From: JBBQYA01 sp038209155
Lineage (GTDB): Bacteria; Bacteroidota; Bacteroidia; Sphingobacteriales; Sphingobacteriaceae
Assembly (NCBI GenBank): GCA_038209155.1
Contig: JBBQYA010000012.1
Span: forward strand, 1-45,172
Length of the DNA stretch: 45,172 bases
Direction of reading: 5' to 3'
A program made the position numbers and the translations under genes. The notes below the pieces were generated by a model, which worked only from the letters and a program-made list of their open reading frames with translations, was not told where the DNA came from and did no database searches. Positions 17,478 through 24,206 of the stretch are shown in pieces. Positions within the stretch are counted from its first letter, which is position 1, and each line of letters begins with the position of its first letter.

Positions 17478-18098
17478 GTGCTAATTAAGATTTACGAAGA
17501 AAACCCGCAGGAGAAAGAAATTACTCGAGTGGTAGAAGTGCTAAAAAAAGGCGGGATCATAATTTATCCAACGGATACTGTTTACGGACTAGGATGTGAC
17601 ATTACCAACCAAAAAGCAATTGAGGCCATCTGCCGTTTAAAAAAAATTAAACCTGAAAAAGCCAACTTTTCTTTTATTTGTTATGATCTTAGTCACATCG
17701 CCGATTACACTAAACCTATTGATTCTGTAATTTTTAGATTATTAAAAAAAGCTTTGCCGGGTGCGTATACCTTTATTCTAAATGCTAATAACAATGTTCC
17801 AAAACTTTTAAACAGCAAAAAGAAAACAGTCGGAATTCGAGTTCCAGATAATATAATTGCCAGATGTATTGTAAAAGAATTAGGAAACCCAATCTTATCT
17901 ACTTCTATACATGATAGCGACGACTTTATGGAATATTCTACCGACCCAGAATTAATTCATGAAAAATATGAAAATGATGTTGACATCGTAATTGACGGCG
18001 GAACGGGAGGACTTTTGGCAAGTACGGTAATTGACTGCACCAGTGGTTTTCCAGAAATAATTAGGGAAGGAAAAGGAGAAATAGAAAATTTATTTTAA
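17478..18098 (+). CDS. Sua5/YciO/YrdC/YwlC family protein (threonylcarbamoyl-AMP synthase type)
   Basis: About 206 residues with the YrdC fold. The N-terminal KKGGIIIYPTDTVYGLGCD forms the threonylcarbamoyl-adenylate-type pocket, and KIKPEKANFSFICYDLSHIA follows. STSIHDSDDFMEYSTDP and STVIDCTSGFPEIIREGKG complete the family pattern. TsaC/Sua5 enzymes make threonylcarbamoyl-AMP for tRNA t6A modification, while YciO relatives share the fold with weaker activity. The KPEKANFSF sequence resembles the YciO-like branch common in Bacteroidota, so the t6A role is likely but not proven. Start: the GTG at 17478 gives MLIKIYEENPQ, the normal family N-terminus; the TTG at 17463 lies upstream of the -7 box. 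Its end overlaps the next, convergent gene by 9 bp. Confidence 0.82.
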   Translation: MLIKIYEENPQEKEITRVVEVLKKGGIIIYPTDTVYGLGCDITNQKAIEAICRLKKIKPEKANFSFICYDLSHIADYTKPIDSVIFRLLKKALPGAYTFILNANNNVPKLLNSKKKTVGIRVPDNIIARCIVKELGNPILSTSIHDSDDFMEYSTDPELIHEKYENDVDIVIDGGTGGLLASTVIDCTSGFPEIIREGKGEIENLF

Positions 18099-18515
18099 TA
18101 AATCAATTTTAGAATCTACCTCTATATTTTTATTTAAAACTTCTTCTTTTATTTTAATATTCACATTATCTGCTTTGGTCACTATTTTAATTCTATTATA
18201 TAAGCTCATGTAAATATTGGCAATCCAAACTAGAGCAAATCCAGCAATCAAATATCCCCTCCAGCCAGAATATAATAATTGAAAATTAGTAATAATCAGA
18301 AAAATAACAGTCACATAATGACTAAAGCAATATTCGCACGTGAACAAATAAAAAAACTTTCGAACAATTAAACTTTTTGCGTTTTTGCTACAATCTTCAC
18401 AATATTCTCTAGGTTCTCTAAAAACTTCTTCGTGAGTGACCGTCCATGAAATACAAGCTATGGGTGTGGCAAGAATAAAAAGATAAGCAATTTGGGTTTC
18501 AAGCATTTTATTCAA
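18090..18515 (-). CDS. Small membrane protein with two CxxC motifs
   Basis: A 141-residue protein of unknown function with three predicted membrane helices (about 8-25, 66-82, 88-106). Between helices 1 and 2 it has Cys39-x2-Cys42 (EYCEDC) and Cys60-x2-Cys63 (TCEYC), followed by His66. This arrangement suggests a bound zinc or a thiol-redox site at the membrane face. The motifs FREPREYC and FYLFTCEYCFSHYVT look strongly conserved in character, so I regard it as a real gene and not a shadow. The C-terminal 40 residues are charged and rich in Lys, Val and Ile. It is convergent with the Sua5-like gene (9-bp overlap) and divergent from the ferredoxin reductase gene. Confidence 0.72.
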   Translation of the reverse strand: MNKMLETQIAYLFILATPIACISWTVTHEEVFREPREYCEDCSKNAKSLIVRKFFYLFTCEYCFSHYVTVIFLIITNFQLLYSGWRGYLIAGFALVWIANIYMSLYNRIKIVTKADNVNIKIKEEVLNKNIEVDSKIDLLK

Positions 18516-18629
18516 TTTGTATTTTTAATTCAAAATCTAAGCCTAATTATAATAAAAAGCTATTTGATTACTTCTTTTCAACGAATCGAAATTATAATTT
18601 GATAAATTTTTATTATCAAAGCAATTATC

Positions 18630-18637
18630 TACTTTTG
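18630..18637 (+). promoter_or_regulatory. -7 box (TACTTTTG) for the ferredoxin reductase operon
   Basis: Exact TAnnTTTG match in the 212-bp gap between divergent genes, 90 nt upstream of the reductase ATG at 18728. The implied leader of about 80-85 nt contains an ACAGG...CCTGT pairing but no riboswitch I recognise. Confidence 0.55.
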
Positions 18638-18727
18638 CGCAAAATAAGAAAAAGCTTTTACAGGAATAGATTTTGAAAACCATCTCTCAAAAAACCTGTT
18701 CATAGATAAAATAAACATTTACTTAGA

Positions 18728-19732
18728 ATGACAGAAACAGATATTTGTATAATAGGAGCTGGTCCAGTTGGATTATTTGCAGTTTTTGAAGCAGGACTTT
18801 TACGACTTCGTTGTCATGTAATAGATGTAATGCCGCAAACTGGAGGTCAATTAACAGAGATTTATCCTAAAAAACCAATTTATGATATTCCAGGCTATCC
18901 AATGGTTTTGGCTCAAGATTTAATTGATAATTTATTAAAACAAATAGAACCCTTCCACCCTACTTATACACTTGGTGAACGAGTAGAATCTTTACAAAAA
19001 ATGGAAGACGGAACGTTCCAATTAGAAACTTCTGATAAAAATATAATTAAAGCCAAAGCTGTGGTAATCGCTGCAGGATTGGGATGTTTTGAGCCTAGAA
19101 AACCTGCTGTAGACGATTTAGAAGTTTACGAAGGAAAAGGTGTTCATTACATGGTTAGAAATCCAGATGATTTCATTGGAAAAAATGTAGTGATTGCTGG
19201 TGGTGGAGATTCGGCTTTGGATTGGGCGATTCATTTATCTGGTTTGGGTTCTAATATTACATTAGTTCATAGAGGAAATACATTTAGAGGAGCTGCAGAT
19301 TCTGCCGAAAAAGTGGTAAAATTAAATGAGGAAGGAAAGTTGAAATTGATTTTGAATTCTCATGTTTCTGCTTTAGGTGGAAATGGAGTTTTAGAGAATT
19401 TAACAGTTGTGTCTACTACAGGCGAAAAACATGAAATAAAAACTGATCATTTTATTCCACTATTTGGTCTGAGTCCAAAGTTAGGTCCAATTGAGCATTG
19501 GAATTTGAATTTAGATAATAATGCAATCACTGTAAATGTTCACGATTACAGTACAGATATTCCTGGAATTTTTGCTATTGGAGATATAAATACGTATCCT
19601 GGAAAACTAAAATTAATTCTATCTGGATTTCACGAAGCGGCTTTGATGGCACATGGAGCGTATAAATATATGTATCCAGACAAAAGAGTAAACTTAAAAT
19701 ACACCACTGTAAACGGAATTGAAGCATTTTGA
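18728..19732 (+). CDS. Ferredoxin-NADP reductase, thioredoxin-reductase-like type
   Basis: A 334-residue FAD/NADPH protein of the bacterial TrxR-like FNR family (EC 1.18.1.2; YumC type). GAGPVG (10-15) binds FAD, GGQLTEIYPKKPIYDIPGYP (39-58) is the family signature, GGGDSALDWA (158-167) binds NADPH, and HRGNTFRG (181-188) contacts its 2'-phosphate. GDINTYPGKLKLILSGFHEA is the FAD-closing motif. There is no CxxC disulfide, ruling out thioredoxin reductase, and a C-terminal extension ending in Phe is present as in YumC-like enzymes. It is translationally coupled to the ferredoxin gene: the stop TGA (19730-19732) overlaps the next ATG by one base. The pair probably moves electrons between NADPH and an acceptor. 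Confidence 0.92.
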   Translation: MTETDICIIGAGPVGLFAVFEAGLLRLRCHVIDVMPQTGGQLTEIYPKKPIYDIPGYPMVLAQDLIDNLLKQIEPFHPTYTLGERVESLQKMEDGTFQLETSDKNIIKAKAVVIAAGLGCFEPRKPAVDDLEVYEGKGVHYMVRNPDDFIGKNVVIAGGGDSALDWAIHLSGLGSNITLVHRGNTFRGAADSAEKVVKLNEEGKLKLILNSHVSALGGNGVLENLTVVSTTGEKHEIKTDHFIPLFGLSPKLGPIEHWNLNLDNNAITVNVHDYSTDIPGIFAIGDINTYPGKLKLILSGFHEAALMAHGAYKYMYPDKRVNLKYTTVNGIEAF

Positions 19733-20046
19733 TGGATATAAAATTAACTGTCAAAGAACCTAATGGAGATTATACTCCAATTTTAATTCCTGATGGAATC
19801 ACATTAAATTTGATGGAGGTTCTGAAAGGAAGTGGCTATGATATTCAAGCTACTTGCGGTGGAATGGCTCTTTGTGCTACTTGTCATATCAACATATTGG
19901 AAAACACGCCCAATTTACCAGAAGCAAAAGATGACGAATTAGATATGCTGGATAGTTTACCCATGCTGCATAGTGGAAGTAGACTTTCTTGCCAATTAAA
20001 AATCACCCCCGATTTGGACGGTTTGGTCTTTGAAATAATTGGATAG
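19732..20046 (+). CDS. 2Fe-2S ferredoxin, Isc/adrenodoxin type
   Basis: A 104-residue ferredoxin. The cluster ligands are Cys42, Cys48, Cys51 (CGGMALCATCH) and Cys87 (LSCQL); the C-x5-C-x2-C spacing is that of adrenodoxin-type ferredoxins. The acidic patch AKDDELDMLDSL (65-76) is the usual partner-docking helix. It is the likely electron partner of the reductase encoded directly before it with a 1-nt overlap (TGATG). The ATG at 19732 is preferred to the TTG just before it. A strong terminator follows at 20051. Two degenerate, same-orientation copies of its 3' part lie downstream at 21841 and 23757. Confidence 0.94.
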   Translation: MDIKLTVKEPNGDYTPILIPDGITLNLMEVLKGSGYDIQATCGGMALCATCHINILENTPNLPEAKDDELDMLDSLPMLHSGSRLSCQLKITPDLDGLVFEIIG

Positions 20047-20050
20047 ATTA

Positions 20051-20098
20051 AAAACATTAAAGCCCGAAAAGATGATTTTTCGGGCTTTAATGTTTTTT
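20051..20098 (+). terminator. Rho-independent terminator of the ferredoxin operon
   Basis: AAAACATTAAAGCCCGAAAA (20051-20070) pairs with the complementary arm at 20076-20096 around a GATGA loop, and the arm ends in T residues. The stem is nearly perfect over 20 bp. It begins 5 bp after the ferredoxin stop codon. A close copy lies at 21911-21960. Confidence 0.9.
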
Positions 20099-20152
20099 GG
20101 TAAAATTTGATCCCTAATTTATTTTTTCTTAAATAATTTATCTTTCAAAAAC

Positions 20153-21073
20153 ATGACTATAAAAAATTTAAGCATTGCATTAGATTGGACAGCAAACACC
20201 AACCACACAGGTTTTTTTATTGCTAAAAAATTAGGTTTTTACACTGATTTAGGAATCGAGTTGACCATCATAACCCCAGATAAAGACAATTATGCCTCTA
20301 CTCCTGCTAAGAAATTAAGCTTAAGCCAAGTTGATTTTGCCATTGCTCCATTTGAAAGTGTAATTAGCTTAAACACCAAAGTCGACCCAGTTAAAGCAAT
20401 TGCTATTGCAACCATTTTACAAAAAGATATTAGCACCATAGCTTGTTTAACTGATAAGGGTATTAAAAGCCCTAAAGATTTAGATCATAAAATTTATGCT
20501 TCCTACAAAGCAAGGTATGAAGATGATATTGTGAAACAAATGATTATTAACGATGGTGGAAAAGGAGAAATAGAAATTATATTTCCAGAAAAATTAGGGA
20601 TTTGGGATACCATTCTCAATAATTCTGCTGATGCCACTTGGATTTTTAATAATTGGGAAGGTGTTGAGGCTGAACAAAATGGAATCAACTTAACCAAATT
20701 TTCTTTAGCAGATTATCAAATTCCTTACGGATACTCGCCTGTTATTTTAAGTGTTCAATCAAAAATTGAAGAAAATAAATCAATCTTTAAATCTTTTTTA
20801 AATGCAACTAAAAAAGGATTTCAATTTGCAATAGAACAACCAGAAAAAGCTTCCGAAATACTTTCCGAATATGTCATAGAAAAGGACTTACAAAAAATTG
20901 ATTTGTTAAAAAGTCAGCTATTTATAAATCCGCACTACGGCAAAGCGGATAATTGGGGTAAAATGAATAAAGAAAGAGTGCAGTTATTTATAGATTGGTT
21001 AGTAAAGCAAGGCTTAGAAACACCAGCAATTAAGAATATGAATTTATTTACTAATGAATTGCTTGAAGATTAA
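20153..21073 (+). CDS. NMT1/THI5-like substrate-binding-fold protein without signal peptide
   Basis: A 306-residue protein with the type II periplasmic-binding fold of the THI5/NMT1 family; ALDWTANTNHTGFFIAKKLG (9-28) is the family's first strand and helix. It has no signal peptide or lipobox, and no ThiX/ThiZ-like permease or ATPase gene is near, so it appears cytosolic. Yeast Thi5 builds the thiamine pyrimidine from its own His66 and PLP held by Lys62. The matching segment here (DFAIAPFES, 61-69) has neither residue and no CCCFC motif, so that suicide chemistry is unlikely. It may bind a pyrimidine or other small ligand; the function is open. It follows the ferredoxin terminator by about 55 bp and precedes a DUF3817 gene. 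Confidence 0.8.
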   Translation: MTIKNLSIALDWTANTNHTGFFIAKKLGFYTDLGIELTIITPDKDNYASTPAKKLSLSQVDFAIAPFESVISLNTKVDPVKAIAIATILQKDISTIACLTDKGIKSPKDLDHKIYASYKARYEDDIVKQMIINDGGKGEIEIIFPEKLGIWDTILNNSADATWIFNNWEGVEAEQNGINLTKFSLADYQIPYGYSPVILSVQSKIEENKSIFKSFLNATKKGFQFAIEQPEKASEILSEYVIEKDLQKIDLLKSQLFINPHYGKADNWGKMNKERVQLFIDWLVKQGLETPAIKNMNLFTNELLED

Positions 21074-21122
21074 AATTTTTAGATGAGAAGCAAAATATGA
21101 CATTTATGATCGTTTAACGAAG

Positions 21123-21130
21123 TATTTTTG
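21123..21130 (+). promoter_or_regulatory. -7 box (TATTTTTG) for the DUF3817 gene
   Basis: Exact TAnnTTTG match ending 17 nt before the ATG at 21148. The spacing to the start is like that of the other -7 boxes in this window. No convincing -33 TTG. Confidence 0.55.
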
Positions 21131-21147
21131 CAGCTATAAAAAATCAA

Positions 21148-21468
21148 ATGATTACAGAACTTTTAAAAACTCCCCTTGGAAGATTAAGAATTACAGCTTT
21201 TTTAGAAGGTTGTTCTTTTTTAGCGTTAGGCATTACCATGATTTTAAAGTATAAATTTGCTATGCCATTACCTAATTATATTGTAGGTATGTTTCATGGC
21301 TTACTATTTATACTCTATATATTTTTGGTATTGCAGGTAGCTTATCTTAAAAAGTGGAAAATACTTACTATTTTTTGGGCTTTTGTGGCTTCATTAATTC
21401 CGTTCGGAACATTTTACGCAGATAAAAAGATATTTAGGAATCAAAATTATAGAAGCCGCCTTATTTAG
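21148..21468 (+). CDS. DUF3817 small membrane protein
   Basis: A 106-residue integral membrane protein of the DUF3817 family with three helices. The sequence features LRITAFLEGCSFLALG (helix 1), VGMFHGLLFILYIFLVLQVA (helix 2, with the conserved HG), KKWK, and a final helix ending SLIPFGTFYADKKI. This order of EG, GM-HG and PFGTF-D is the family pattern. No biochemical role is known to me. It is transcribed alone from its own -7 box after the THI5-like gene. Downstream lies a gene-poor stretch with ferredoxin-gene remnants. Confidence 0.85.
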   Translation: MITELLKTPLGRLRITAFLEGCSFLALGITMILKYKFAMPLPNYIVGMFHGLLFILYIFLVLQVAYLKKWKILTIFWAFVASLIPFGTFYADKKIFRNQNYRSRLI

Positions 21469-21840
21469 CGGTAAATAATTGTATTGATTCTAAGAAATTC
21501 AGCTCAATTAAATTTAAATGGTCTAACGAAATACTTTAAAGATTTCTGTCAATAGAACCATCGAGTATAAATTGTAGCTTGATGAAGTAAAAGTCGGAAC
21601 ATTTACTATTATCAATGTTCGAAACTGTCCTTAACTTTTTTTCTTTATTACACCTTATTGTTTAAATCATTGTCAAAAAATGCCTTACACAAAGTGAAGT
21701 TTGCTCACTATTTATCATGTGCTCGGTAATTAGTTTACGCCATTCTATCCATTTCAATAATCTTATCTCCGCCACTTACAGAAACAGTTACAGCTTCTTT
21801 TGATATTTTTTTAGTGTTTCTACTTTTAAAGCAATGGATT
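21469..21840. other. Gene-poor stretch, probably decayed coding sequence
   Basis: No intact gene is visible. A 60-codon minus-strand frame (21735-21917) ends in ISKEAVTVSVSGGDKIIEMD; its first half only mirrors the ferredoxin remnant. The second half looks protein-like but I do not recognise it. On the plus strand a short run reads LNGLTKYFKDFCQ and then stops at about 21555. Together with the pseudogene immediately after it, this looks like a graveyard of broken genes, but I cannot name a parent. Confidence 0.4.
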
Positions 21841-21905
21841 AAACTTTTTTGCCAATTAAAAATCACCCCAGATTTGGACGATTTGGTCTTTGAAATGATA
21901 GGATA
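21841..21905 (+). pseudogene. Remnant 1 of a second 2Fe-2S ferredoxin gene (3' end only)
   Basis: This segment aligns without gaps to the 3' end of the intact ferredoxin gene at an exact offset of 1860 bp (19981-20045). It encodes LFCQLKITPDLDDLVFEMIG and a TAG stop, including the fourth cluster cysteine. Nothing ferredoxin-like precedes it, so the gene is truncated at the 5' side. The homology continues past the stop through the terminator hairpin. It shares GAT (for GGT) and ATGATA (for ATAATT) with the other remnant at 23757, so both derive from the same paralogue. Confidence 0.85.
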
Positions 21906-21910
21906 GATTA

Positions 21911-21960
21911 AAAACATTAAAGCCCGAATAGATGATCTTTTTCGGGCTTTAATGTTTTTC
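21911..21960 (+). terminator. Duplicate of the ferredoxin terminator, probably bidirectional
   Basis: AAAACATTAAAGCCCGAA (21911-21928) pairs with TTCGGGCTTTAATGTTTT around a short loop, a near copy of the hairpin at 20051-20098. T-runs exist on both sides, so on the minus strand it could end transcription of the collagen-like gene that stops at 22046. This may be why the hairpin remains intact while the attached gene has decayed. Confidence 0.8.
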
Positions 21961-22045
21961 GGTAAAATTTGATTTCTTAAATTTTTTTTGAAATTTTAAA
22001 TTAAAAACTTAAATGGCAATAAAATGAGAAGAATTATAAATTACT

Positions 22046-23104
22046 TTATTGATTTACTACCATGTATACATAATTAACATAATCATTATTATCTAAAGCT
22101 AATGTTCCAAAGTTAATAATTCCAGCTCCAATAAGATAATTTCCTGGTGTTAAGCCTGTTACAGATGAAGAAAAAGAAAAAGAATTGCGTTCTGAAGTTT
22201 GAAAATTTGGTCTAAAAATCATATCATTAACTCCATTAAAATTTATAATAGAAGAACCTGCGATCACTCTTTGATAACATGCATCAATTCTAAAATTTGC
22301 AGTTCCTGTAATGCTTGACCCTAATGGTAAAGTTCCAAACACAATTATACGTTGAGCAGTATTTGTTATTGTTATGAGTTGTGAGAGTCCAGCAAACGCA
22401 TAAGCAGTGCCATTACCCGGTATTGAAAAACCAGTTAAAGCGCCTCCAAAAGATCCAGACACTAAAATTCCTGAAGAACCAGCAGAACCTGTAACTCCTA
22501 CAGGACCAATACTACCTTGAGGACCTGTTATTCCAGTGTTACCTTGAGGGCCCGTTGAGCCGATAGGTCCTACACTGCCTTGATTTCCAGCGGGTCCTGT
22601 CAAACCACTAGGGCCTTGTGGGCCAATAGGACCAGCATTTCCTTGAATCCCTGTTGATCCAGGTAATCCTTGAGGCCCTGCTGGACCTGGTGTTCCGGGT
22701 GTTCCAGATCGTTCAGCATATAATGCATATGGTACACTTAAAAACTGGGTAGTTCCTGTTATGGTGTAATTAGCTCCACCTAATGGATCCGTATCTGTCT
22801 TTATAAAAAATGGACCTGCTGACCAATCTATAGAACCAAAATTTCCTGAAATCAAAGCTCCACCACCAATTTCTAAAGAAACTAAACCATTTGCATTGCT
22901 ATTTATTGATTGAGTTTCTACATACACATTTGAACCTGTTGGCGTTCCCTGTAAAATACTAATCCTCATGCCAATAGGTCCGTTTGCAATGATTTGGTTG
23001 TTACTATTTCTGATTACTGCTTGATAGCTGATTTTTTGCGGAGCTTGTGCGTTTACAAACGCAGTACAAAAAGCAAAAATTAAGGTTAAGATTGAGTTTT
23101 TCAT
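22046..23104 (-). CDS. Secreted collagen-like protein
   Basis: A 352-residue protein with a signal peptide (1-20, ending FVNAQ). The N-terminal domain (about 21-130: KISYQAVIRNSNNQIIANGP, then QFLSVPYALYAE) is common in Bacteroidota surface proteins. Residues 134-211 form 26 consecutive Gly-X-Y triplets (GTPGTPGPAGPQGLPGST...), a collagen triple helix. A C-terminal beta-rich domain of about 140 residues probably drives trimerisation, like phage-tail or C1q-type heads. No T9SS sorting domain is present on this protein. The gene directly upstream, 6 bp away, encodes a small T9SS-sorted protein, so the two form an operon and may act together at the cell surface. Confidence 0.9.
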   Translation of the reverse strand: MKNSILTLIFAFCTAFVNAQAPQKISYQAVIRNSNNQIIANGPIGMRISILQGTPTGSNVYVETQSINSNANGLVSLEIGGGALISGNFGSIDWSAGPFFIKTDTDPLGGANYTITGTTQFLSVPYALYAERSGTPGTPGPAGPQGLPGSTGIQGNAGPIGPQGPSGLTGPAGNQGSVGPIGSTGPQGNTGITGPQGSIGPVGVTGSAGSSGILVSGSFGGALTGFSIPGNGTAYAFAGLSQLITITNTAQRIIVFGTLPLGSSITGTANFRIDACYQRVIAGSSIINFNGVNDMIFRPNFQTSERNSFSFSSSVTGLTPGNYLIGAGIINFGTLALDNNDYVNYVYMVVNQ

Positions 23105-23110
23105 GTGTCG

Positions 23111-23590
23111 TTAGTTTTTAATTATTTTAAAATTTTTAATAGCTGATTTATTATTGCGAATAGTAAGAAAATATATCCCCACTGCAAATTGGCTTAAATC
23201 CAACGAAGAACTTTGTTGAGTAATTTTGCTCTTTTCCAACATCTTCCCTTTTACATCAAAAAGTTCAAAATGTATTTCATAAACTAAAGGTTCAGAAGAT
23301 TCAATAGTTATCCTATCAGTTGCAGGGTTTGGGAATACAGAAAAATTGAGTTGTTTTTGATTGGATAAAATTCCTGTTGTAAAAATTTCATAAGGTTGTT
23401 GCAAACCTTGTGTAATAGTTCCGCCATTACTTGTTTGAGAACGATAATCAATTTGTCCTAAGGAAAAAGTAACGGATCCATTAGCGTTATTGTAAACTCC
23501 GCCACCAGAAACGGTATTTTGTTGAGCTTTTGCACCAGGTATTACTAAAGAAATAATTAATGCGAATATTAGCTTCTTTGAGTGTTTCAT
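23111..23590 (-). CDS. Small T9SS type A sorted surface protein
   Basis: About 159 residues from the ATG at 23590 (MKHSKKLIFALIISLVIPGAKAQ, a clear signal peptide). I prefer this start to an upstream ATG at 23644, which would put a charged 18-residue tail before the signal. The mature part begins VSGGGVYNNANGSVTFSLGQ and contains TQGLQQPYEI, a short domain often found next to collagen-like genes in Bacteroidota. The last 80 residues form a type IX sorting domain: FSVFPNPATDRITIE, then FELFDVKGKML, then LDLSQFAVGIYFLTI and a Lys-rich end. The protein should cross the outer membrane through T9SS and become surface-attached. It is co-transcribed with the collagen-like gene. Confidence 0.87.
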   Translation of the reverse strand: MKHSKKLIFALIISLVIPGAKAQQNTVSGGGVYNNANGSVTFSLGQIDYRSQTSNGGTITQGLQQPYEIFTTGILSNQKQLNFSVFPNPATDRITIESSEPLVYEIHFELFDVKGKMLEKSKITQQSSSLDLSQFAVGIYFLTIRNNKSAIKNFKIIKN

Positions 23591-23756
23591 AGCTTTTTCA
23601 TTTTCTTTAAAATTAGAATCAGAAAGCAAATATTCTATACCCATAAATAGGTATCTGAAGTTATAAAATAATTAATCAGAAAATAGTTAAATGACTAAAA
23701 ACTATGAATCTTTTTTGATTTAAAATTTTTTTCTTATTTAATCTACTTTTCAAGAA

Positions 23757-23932
23757 ATGGCTCTTTGTGCTACTTGTCATATCAACATATTAGAAACTAC
23801 ACCAAAAGCAAAAGATAAGGAATTAGACATGTTGAATAGTTTATCCATGTTTCATAGTGGCATTAGACTTTATCGTTAATTAAAAATCGCCCGCGAATTG
23901 GACGATTTGGTCTTTGTAATGATAGGATAGAT
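23757..23932 (+). pseudogene. Remnant 2 of a second 2Fe-2S ferredoxin gene
   Basis: Reads MALCATCHINILETTPKAKD, then KELDMLNSLSMFHSGIRLYR and a TAA stop, followed by the rest of the ferredoxin 3' end out of use. Compared with the intact gene, the first 43 codons including cluster Cys42 are missing, four codons (NLPE) are deleted, the codon for the last cysteine has become CGT, and the following CAA has become TAA. The final 30 bp up to GGATAGAT match remnant 1. The terminator hairpin is not retained. It cannot bind a 2Fe-2S cluster. Confidence 0.87.
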
Positions 23933-24206
23933 ATTTTTCAATTAAACACCGTAGAATTATTATAATTCTTCTTTTTATTTCCAATAAAATTTTAAAGCAT
24001 TTTTAATAAATTAAATTCATTTAAATTAATTATTATTATTTTCTTTGACTTTTATTATTAACAATTTTAAAATTACAAGAGTTATAAACGGGCTGACTAT
24101 CCAAAAGAAACCATGAATAAATTTATTTGGAGACCAGCAACCATTTGAAAAACGGGGCGAAGCCGAAAAGCCTAACGAGTAGGAAACATATGAAAAACTA
24201 AAAACA
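23933..24206. other. Intergenic region with a G+C-richer leader before the Bor-like gene
   Basis: From 23933 to about 24080 the sequence is very A+T-rich with nothing recognisable. From about 24085 to 24190 the composition changes. It includes GGGCTGAC, a CCA...TGG arm around an AATAAATTTATT palindrome, and GGGGCGAAGCCGAAAAGCC, where GGC-GAA-GCC can form a small hairpin. It could be a structured 5' leader of the lipoprotein gene or the end of another degraded gene. No known riboswitch class fits by eye. Confidence 0.4.

Noticed and set aside
18728..19732. Thioredoxin reductase as the call for the flavoprotein
   Set aside because: No CxxC disulfide is present, and the protein is coupled to a ferredoxin gene and has the TrxR-like FNR signatures.
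20153..21073. Thiamine pyrimidine synthase (Thi5) or periplasmic ThiY as the call
   Set aside because: The Lys/His pair and CCCFC motif of Thi5 are missing, and there is neither a signal peptide nor transporter partner genes for ThiY.
24085..24206. Known riboswitch or 6S/tmRNA-like RNA before the lipoprotein gene
   Set aside because: No recognised core of any class could be matched by eye; kept only as an unexplained leader.
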